64,000 nt of DNA from Harmothoe impar. Lineage: Eukaryota; Annelida; Polychaeta; Phyllodocida; Polynoidae. This document shows, in pieces, positions 53,601 through 62,600 of the stretch; positions within the stretch are counted from its first letter, which is position 1; every line of letters begins with the position of its first letter. The translations under genes were made by a program, and so were the position numbers. The notes beneath the pieces are model-generated. The model was not told the origin of the DNA and ran no database searches. It saw only the letters and a program-made list of their open reading frames with translations. The stretch covers positions 64,596,609-64,660,608 of the forward strand of contig OX381709.1 in the NCBI GenBank assembly GCA_947462335.1. Reading direction: 5' to 3'.

Positions 53601-56600
53601 TATAAAAACATGCATATTGCTACTTTAAAGACACCGTACAAGCTATTTCTTATGAATACAGTGGCTTCCATTAAAACGGAAAAGACCCACGAAGCCTCTT
53701 TGGCCTAATCAGTCTGTATGTATTATATACTGGGGATCAAGTGTTCTTAAACTTGCATGCTCCAGAGTGCATACCCAGGGCACATGTACTTGCACTTGAC
53801 ACTTGAATAGAAATAGATCCCCATGCGTGGAGCCCATGTGACCCTGTAGAGCCTCCTGTGGTGTGAGTGCCGAGTGACCAGGTGCCTGAGCTGCTCACAG
53901 ACAGGTATTGACTGAAGCGGCACCTGTCGGCCTTCTCCCAAACTGCTCGTCATCTGCTCAATGTCTTGGCTCGTAGTTGCTCCATAGACTTGTAGCTACC
54001 CGTGTTATAGAAATGTGATGCACCTATTGGTGGTCATTGGAAACTGTATAATGGATATTAGGTTGGTGTTGCAATATACATAATGAATAACATTGGCACC
54101 CAGGTACAGGTCACTTATGTCAAAATACTGTTTTGTCGTTCAGAAATAGGTTAAAACTGGAGGTTCCTCACCTCATGCCAATTGTTATGTTACTGTGAGA
54201 ACTAGGTCACTTTATCTTAGTCCTGTCCCCAGTCCAACAAAAGAAGGACTTGGTCACAGACTACTTCACAAGACATGTTTATCAATACAGATAACACACG
54301 GACAACAACCAGACGTCGAGATAGGCTGGCAACATGGTTAACGTGTAACCATTATAAACAAACCTGCAATTAAAAGGACTTGACATGTTGTATTTATACC
54401 ATAAAACTCCTGGCCACCCCAGTCTTAGGGGTACACCAGTCACTGGTATAGACGAGATCGCATAGGCCTACACGTGAACACTTTTTTCTAAAACCCTCTT
54501 TAGGGTGGGACAACAATTAAAAACACTACACATGAAGATACCAGACTCTGCAGTCTCATTCGTGATAATGATGCTACGTATCACAGATTTGCGATTTAGG
54601 TTGGAACTTAGTAATAGCATGCTGCCTTTGTTGGCCACAATGCTTTGAGCTTTATTTGAAGATAAAAAGTATGATTCACTCATTCGATGTATAATGTATT
54701 GACAAAAATACACATGACTGTATACATGTGAGTATTATGAAGTACCCCAGTAGCTTTGTGATAGCTCACTTGACATGACCTTGAGCAGTATTCACCAGAG
54801 GGTTTAGCCAAGTCTAAGACCTTTTCACACTGCACGTGGCTGTATGGATGAGCAGGCAGGGCATTGGGCCTGGGGCTACAGGATCCCACCTGGACAACAC
54901 CATACCCCAACACCAACACACCTCACCCACTTCCTCGTCCTACGCACATATACATGGGTATAGATCTTTGTGCTGTCCTCTTTTGACCTTTGATATACAT
55001 TAATATCTACACCCAAATACACTGGGTATTAGACAGGTAACATAGTTGTATGAATGTATTACAATTATTTCCAAAAATTCCAAGATTTTAGTGTTGCCCC
55101 CAATAACCCACTCTCTACACTCAGCTGTCAGAGTGCATAATCTTGGAACTTCCTCCCCAAAGCCAAGCTTACCGTGGTAACGTCTATCCTCACCTGACAT
55201 TGACCTCCCCCCCCCCCCCCCCAACTTACGCCCCCGCCCCCAGCCCCCCCCCCCTTACACGCACACTTCCCTCACAGACCTTACATGCACAACCCCTTAC
55301 CCCAACCCATAACCCACTCCCCCACTAGCTCCCCCTCCCACCCAGGCTGCCTGTTATCTGTCTGCCCCCCTGGTACCACACGCTGGCACGTGGTGGCGCT
55401 GCAGTCTTCCCGTCAGTCCTTGCTCATCCTGATGCATGCTGGATCCCCCACTTAGTCTCCAGTCACATATTTACTCGGCACCCATATATCTTACACATGG
55501 CGTTGGGCCGGGGTTAGGAGGATCTGCTCGGAGATAGTTCCTCCATTTGGAGGCTCAGTATCAGCTGGCTGGCTAGGTGCATCCCCCACCTTTGGGGTAA
55601 ACTTTGTGTAAGGGTTAAGGTATGGCCTATTCCCAAATATCAGAAGGTGAAGTTGTACTGCTCACGGGACTGCTCATTCTCACAGCGGAGAGCTATAGTA
55701 GAGTAAATTGTATTGTCAAGACATGAGGCACTGGGGTGGTGGAGCTATTATTCAAAATACCGGTACATGTACCGAGAGGATAAATTATTAGCTTGCACCC
55801 ATTCTATCATGAGTACAATAGTAGTTTGGGCAGTTTACATTTGTATAACATGTAAATTGGTCATTTTCACTTCATCACTGGAACATTTGTCCTATATACT
55901 CTCCGATAAATAGTCAGTCTGATGTATGCAGCTCTGCACGAGGCCCCCCATCCTAAAGCCTAGACAAGGTCTAGCACTAAAAAGGTGACCCTCCTTGCAC
56001 TTTTTCCCTGCAGGGGGTGGGAGGGGGGTAGGGGTGAATGTTCAGTATCTCACCTGGAGCAACACAGACCCCCCTGACATGGACGGAGAGCACAGACCGG
56101 TGGTACACCCACCCCCCTCCCCCCTGTGTGGGGGTGGTGTGGATGGGGATTAGACTGCCGCCATAGTGTACAGGCAATAGTCAGGGGAGCTGCACTGAGC
56201 TGTGTATCTTGGCGATAGGCTGCTTACATAGCCTCCCTGCACGGATAATTCTGTATGATACAGGAATGTCTTATTGTGGATCATCTGCTGCACCCTGGAG
56301 GGGTGGGCACCGATAGTACTGAGTAGACCTGGAGTGGGGGTTAGTGCTCTCCTCCTGGTGTAACTGCATGTAGCAGACTGACTGGGAGTGTCTGCACGTT
56401 GGTGTGGTACCACTGGCACAGAGGCACTGGTAAACTGAACATCCAGCCTAATACACTCTATCATAGAGTTCATGGGACTCTCTATGGGATAGGTCCAACT
56501 AAATGTCAGTACACTTGACAGGACACTGGATTATTTACCTCTGATTATCACTGAATCGTACTTATGTGCTGGAGCCATACCTGTGCCTCCCATGGCCCAC

Positions 56601-59600
56601 TACCACCTACAACAACAACCATTTTATTTCTATTGCTATCCTTTTTCTAAGAATATCTCTAAACCTCTTCACTGTGCATTGTGAAAAGACTCCCCCTATT
56701 CCCCCTATCGGTGGGCACAGGTATTGCGTCCCACACTGGAAGACGATAAGACGCCAAGTGGACGTCCTATAATACACATGGAGCGCCCCCTACACCTGTC
56801 CAGGTGTACTAATGACCTGGAGGGGTCTCATACTACTAGTAACCTATACCTCCCAGTAGAGGCAGACCACGGAGTAACTAACAGATCAACACATCCCAGA
56901 CCTGCCGATACTTGAAGTGGGGCACACCTCTTCCTATCTCACCACGTCCTCGGAGCCTCCAGGAACTGGTGTTTACTTCCTATATCTGCCAGAGACCCCA
57001 GGACATGTATCAGGACTGATCTGATAGCACACACACATATAGTACACTAAAGGGAGTGGACTGAACTCTTCTATTCCCAATCTGTTATCAACGGAAGACT
57101 TTCGATACCACCCTGTGATATTAGCATTGAAGTGTACATTAACATCAGTGGATAAGAGTCGACTGGAGTGTGGTATACAACGTGCCAAGTGTCAGGTGGA
57201 GAGTGGCCATGTGTACACATAATGAACTCAGTGAGGTCAGGGTGGACTAACTCTACAGGAGGAGAGTAGTGTTGTTGTTGTTGTTTTTATTGTTGTTGTT
57301 GGAGGCGGACAGGACCATGGATATAGGCACACTGAGGGTGATGACCTGCAGGGACCGCTATGTCTGGCTGTACGTATACAACTCACAAGCAGACGACAGA
57401 TTCTCATGTTTCATTAGGACTTGTAGTTTTTCCAATTTTAGGGAATATGCAGGGGTAGACACTAACGCTGGCCCGGGAGCCAATGGCCCGTAGTTTTGGG
57501 TCCGGGCCCGCAGATTTCAGATTGTTTGCCTGGCTACGGGCCCGGGTGGCCCGTAGCAAAGCTCTAATTCTGGTCTACATGCCAGTTTTTACGGCTTGTG
57601 AATCAGACCATTATTAAGACCTCTAGAGCGTAAAACAAAAAGCCAAATTATTTTGTAGAAAGTAATATAAAAATTGTACCATATATACAGGTTGTAAAGG
57701 TCAAATAAATTATTTCTTTACAATAGTAATATATTGACTCTCAATACATGGGTCCATTTTACTGTACTAGGTTAAGAAATTCCCGGGCCCACAGGTTTAA
57801 TCCCGGGCCCACAACTTTCAGAAGCTGCGGGCCCGGGTGGCCCATGGTCTCAAATGTTAGTGTCTACCCCTGAATATGTATGATATGTCGACCTCCCAAT
57901 CTTCAATGGGACGAGACAATTGGACGCATATATGTGCCTCTACATAGGTAAAAATCGACACGGCGACACGGCCGTTTTAGGCCTTTTTAAAAATCGACGG
58001 ACTCAGAAAAAATGGGATAAAAATCGACCTACAGAGATTTTTCTATGTATTCTTATATATCTAAAAATCGACACAGTGGCACGGCCATTTTGCTAAAAAT
58101 CGACATGGCGACACGGCCAAAACTCTCGGAACCCATGTAGAGGCACATATATCTGGAGATGGCTCTAATACACCTTTTGCAAAATAAAATAGTTAATTCC
58201 CAAAACACAATTTTAGCGGATATGACAACATTGCTGTCGGTGAAATGATTAAACCATGGGTATATTATACAGGCATGTGGGCATGGTTATTATAGTTTCG
58301 ATTAAAACACCGCTATGATATCATGAACGCATTCCCTATGGGGTATATATAACACGATATGGCTGCCATTATGTCCACTTGTCCATGGTAGACTGGTAAC
58401 GGGGAAGTAGGGATGTGGATAATATGGTGCAGCGGAAATGAAGGTGGCAGTTACCGCTGGGTTGTAGCAATCACTTGGGAAATAAAGGACTTTATATGTT
58501 TCCTGTGTGTTATGTGACAACAGAGGACCACTTATGGCAGTATCCTACTCTTAGGATGGGGAGGGGGTGGGTTGTATTCTTCATCAGTAAAGAGGTCGAT
58601 GTAAAATGCTATTGGCATATTTAAGTGATATTAACACTTATGTTTAATTATAAAGCTTAGTCACAAGGTTCATTTGAAAAAACCTGCATTTACGTGTTCG
58701 TATATATGTGATAACGATACTGATTGATAAAACGACATATCTCCAAGTAATATGCATATCGTTGTTGCATTTTTTTTTTTTTTTAATCATTAGAAGTCTC
58801 TTCAAAATGCATAGAGCGTACATACACAGGGATGTTAGAGAAGAGTTTATTGCAGGTAGATTGTATCCTTCATTGTGGATCTAGAAAGTGGATGTGTGTG
58901 TTGGCATATTTCCAGGTGTTGATCTAGGTGAAAACGTTATCAGTAAAACATATCTTTGTAGCTATATAGATAAGCTAAGGAAAGGTTGAAACAATGAGGT
59001 CCTTTGAGAGTTCTTGTTCCTTGAGAGATAGGGCGATATTTTCATATAAATCTAGTTGAACCAGTCTTTGAACAAGATTATACTTGTCTCACATATGTGT
59101 ATTAAAAAGGTGCTATTGACTGTCACATGGGACGGAAGAGAGTATCCCCTTGCACCTTGGTAAACCGTAGAGCATGACTGGTTTAATACTTTTCGCTCTC
59201 TGGGTAAACCCATGAATCGCAAACTGTTATTAAATACTTAAAATCCGTGTATGTAGGCTTTATTGTATCAACATATCAATCCTGACACCACTTGTTAATC
59301 ATAATATTACATTTTAACATGTCCTTTGTAGATCTGACCTGGAGTCGAAGTTGAAGGCGTACAACATCCACCAGGAGGGGCGTGCACAGATCGTGTCCCG
59401 GGAGGTGAGTAGAATGGGTATAGACCCCTAAAATCGACATGGCGACATGGCCATTTCTTAAAATCGACATGGGACATGGCCATTTAAGTGACATGTGACA
59501 TGATCATTTCTTAAAATCGACATGGGACATGGCCATTTAAGTGACATGTGACATGGTCATTTCTTAAAATCGACATGCGACATGGGGACCCCCCCCCCCC

Positions 59601-62600
59601 CCCAGTAGTTACCTGCTCGTTATCACTCTGTATCCTGTGTGTAGGCTGTCCACCATGTGTCAGGGTGACGCCTTATCTCAGCACTAACTCCCTATGTACA
59701 TAGACTACATGATGCAGCGTCCGGCCTGGGACGTATTAATGTGCCTCTACATGGGTACCCACAATTTTGACCGTGTCACCGTGTCGGATTTAAGAAAAAG
59801 GGCCATGTCACTGTGTCGAATTTTAGCTATATAAGAACTTAGAGAAAAATCCCTGTGGGTCGATTTTTACCCCCATCTTTCCTGTGTCTGTCGATTTTTA
59901 AAAGGGCCTAAAACGGCCGTGTCGCCGTGTCGCCCGTGTCGATTTTTACCCATGTAGAGGCACATTAATAGCATCCCCATCCCTATATTATGTAGTGCTT
60001 ACCATAAGGACCACCAGGAAGTGGATTTTATTTCATGGTGAATATGGCGTATCAAGGTTAAAGCTATGGGAGTGCAGTATGCGAGGGCAGCGTGAAATAA
60101 CCCTCGGCCGTATTTCACGCTCTGCCCGTATTTCACGCTCCCCAGGGTCACGTGACCTGCGCGGAATTCAAAATGGCGGCCGACGGAAGTAAACAAACAC
60201 CGCGGAAGTAAAAAAACGCTGTGGAAGTAAACTAACATGCACTGCATGCCTATTTTAGATCAAAGTACCCTGAAATAAATACAGAGCGTCACTTAAATGT
60301 GCCCTCTTCACTGGTTACTGCACTTGCAGTGCTTGGGCAGTATTGCACTAGGCCTACGGCCAGCGTGCAATACTGCCCAAGCACTGCTCGTGCAGTAACC
60401 AGTGACTCGGTCACTTTAGCGTGCAGCTCTGTCTATATATTCTAATCTCTTCCTGTTAACCCTTTAAGGATAGTGAATACCCTCTTTCCAGGCAAAAGCC
60501 AAACATTCCATGATCTATAATGTTGACGCGTTGTCATCCAAGCATTGCATATTATAAACCATAATGACCTATATCGTGCCGCTTACAAATTTCCACACAA
60601 TTTGTCGTTATGATGCACTTAGCTTTCCAGCGGTGTATACATATATCAGTGATGAATTCATACTGGGTTGCTTCACTCCCGAACGGTCGGCATGATGCAC
60701 CAATGCACTGCTGTAGAGTCACTCAGGGGTTTGGCTTAGTGCATCATGATGAGGCCCTAAGGTCGGTGAGGGTCATGTCATCCTGCATCTTCTATTTGAA
60801 AGAGACGGTGGGGCTAGTTGTACATTTACTACAGGCATGATTACAAATGTACCATTATGTAGCATACCCTTCTGAAGAGGTAGACTGTATTTTCTTAGCC
60901 ATGAAGACAGAATCTTTCCCACGAGTTGTATCAAGGAAGTACTGTATATAAGTAATTTATATTTGTTCACCTTGTTCCTAGATTCTCATGATTGATGTTG
61001 GACGTGTATTCAATATGGAGTGTGTGTGTGTGTGTGGGGGGGGGGGGGGGCCTTTTCCATTGAGTATCTTGCTTACAAAATCTATTATGAAAGTGGTTAA
61101 ATAAGTAAGTCGTATGGCTTTGTCAGGCCCTGGTCTATCCTCCAGTGACTAAATTGTCATTTCCAACCAACCTGTCTCACCCGGCTTCACAATATCGTGT
61201 ACCTGTTGAAAAAAATAAGTCAGCTTTATTGTTCACACTCCAATGATCATATACGTTAACAACACATGATTATGTCCATGAACTTGTAGGCATTGACTAG
61301 TGTACGTTATAACAATTTCACGATTTCAAGTAAAACCAATGTATTGAATTCAAAGTAAACTGGAAACAGTACATGTATGAGTTTCAGTTTTTCTCAATAT
61401 TAAAGATATACGTGCACTAATAGACCGTCAGTTTTGTGCAGAAGTGTATGAATGTCTTTTGAGCATTTAAGGTGGCCGGCGGCCATTCTAGTTCTACCAT
61501 ATGACACTAGAGGGACATTTTATCAAGTCAGCATACGCTATGACGAAATTGACAAAATTCTGGGCAGACTGGGATTCGGCCCCAAGACCTTTAGATTACA
61601 AGGCAAATGCTTTCACCATTATACCATGGAGTCTGTTATAGCTGGTCATGAAGGAACATATATTTATCCCACATGACCATATCTTAACCATATTATCACC
61701 CAAAACCTTACAAATATGCCCGGGACCATATGTGCAAAATGCATCTTCTGGATAGAAAACATTATATAGAATATTGTGTTGAAGTCTGAGAGAACTGTAG
61801 TTACTTTTCAATGGTATTCCATCAATATGTTTAACGAAGCACTATATAGTCCTATTACAGGTCACTCAAACTTTGTGGTTAAATATCTCAGAAACAAGTT
61901 CGGGACCGCCCTATTTTTTTCTTATTTTCTGAGAGTATATTTCATTTGGAACATGTGGTATAAGTATGGTGAAATCGTAGTTACTTCTAACCTATCCCCG
62001 CCGGCCACCTTAAGCAAGTGCCGTCTCATTACACTGCCAAAGAGAGTAAATGACTCAAAACATGCTGTGTGTGTCTTGTGTAGGTGAATGGCCGTATCGT
62101 GTTGGAGGGCGTTCTGCGGGTGGCCTGGGGGGTGCTGTGCCCCATCCAGCTACAACCTAAGGTAGGGTGGCCGAAAGGTCACTGGTTAAGCCTTTATCTG
62201 CTAAGTTTTCATAATGCTAAAATGCTTCATGATTAAAGTATTATTAACAAAAGGATAAGGATTAATATCTGCTATTATTAAATAACTGAAAATGGACTAT
62301 TAATATTATCAGATATGGACATAATAGCAGGGATGTGATTTCTACTACTATTCTAGGACGGCCTACTATGTTAAGCTCAAATTTTGATCCTTGTGATTTT
62401 GCATAATGCATTTAGACGATTCTTTTACATTTACAAGAGGGGGCGGGTAGGATTTGTTTTATTTTTGAGAAGATCAAATCCCCAATAAGCTTTCCCTATC
62501 TACGGTAGTTTCCTACGTTATAGTCAAGATGAAATCACATCCCTGGAGAGGCTTATAGAATACTTCAAGAAATGCACGTTATGTGAAGAGGAATTGAATA

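Larger units (their letters stand above)
51779..59331 (+). other. Rassf: LIM-RASSF intron 3
   Basis: 7.6 kb, the largest intron seen. It contains the CAGGGG element, GTGCCTC copy 2, a GTT microsatellite, poly(C) runs at 55207-55222 and 55244-55254 and a 15-bp T run at 58770-58784. It separates the LIM-encoding exons from the RASSF-block exons. A few open frames near 56.2-57.2 kb look protein-like but have no splice support. Confidence 0.8.
59405..62083 (+). other. Rassf: LIM-RASSF intron 4
   Basis: 2.7 kb packed with repeats: the 53-bp array, GTGCCTC copy 3, the CpG-rich YY1/ETS module, the 40-bp-arm hairpin, a (GT)n run joined to poly(G) at 61036-61050 and the TTAA element. Confidence 0.8.

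Noticed and set aside
56150..56915. Protein-like open frames in LIM-RASSF intron 3 (both strands)
   Set aside because: No paired splice sites or known motifs, and the transcripts of the host gene would read through them as intron.
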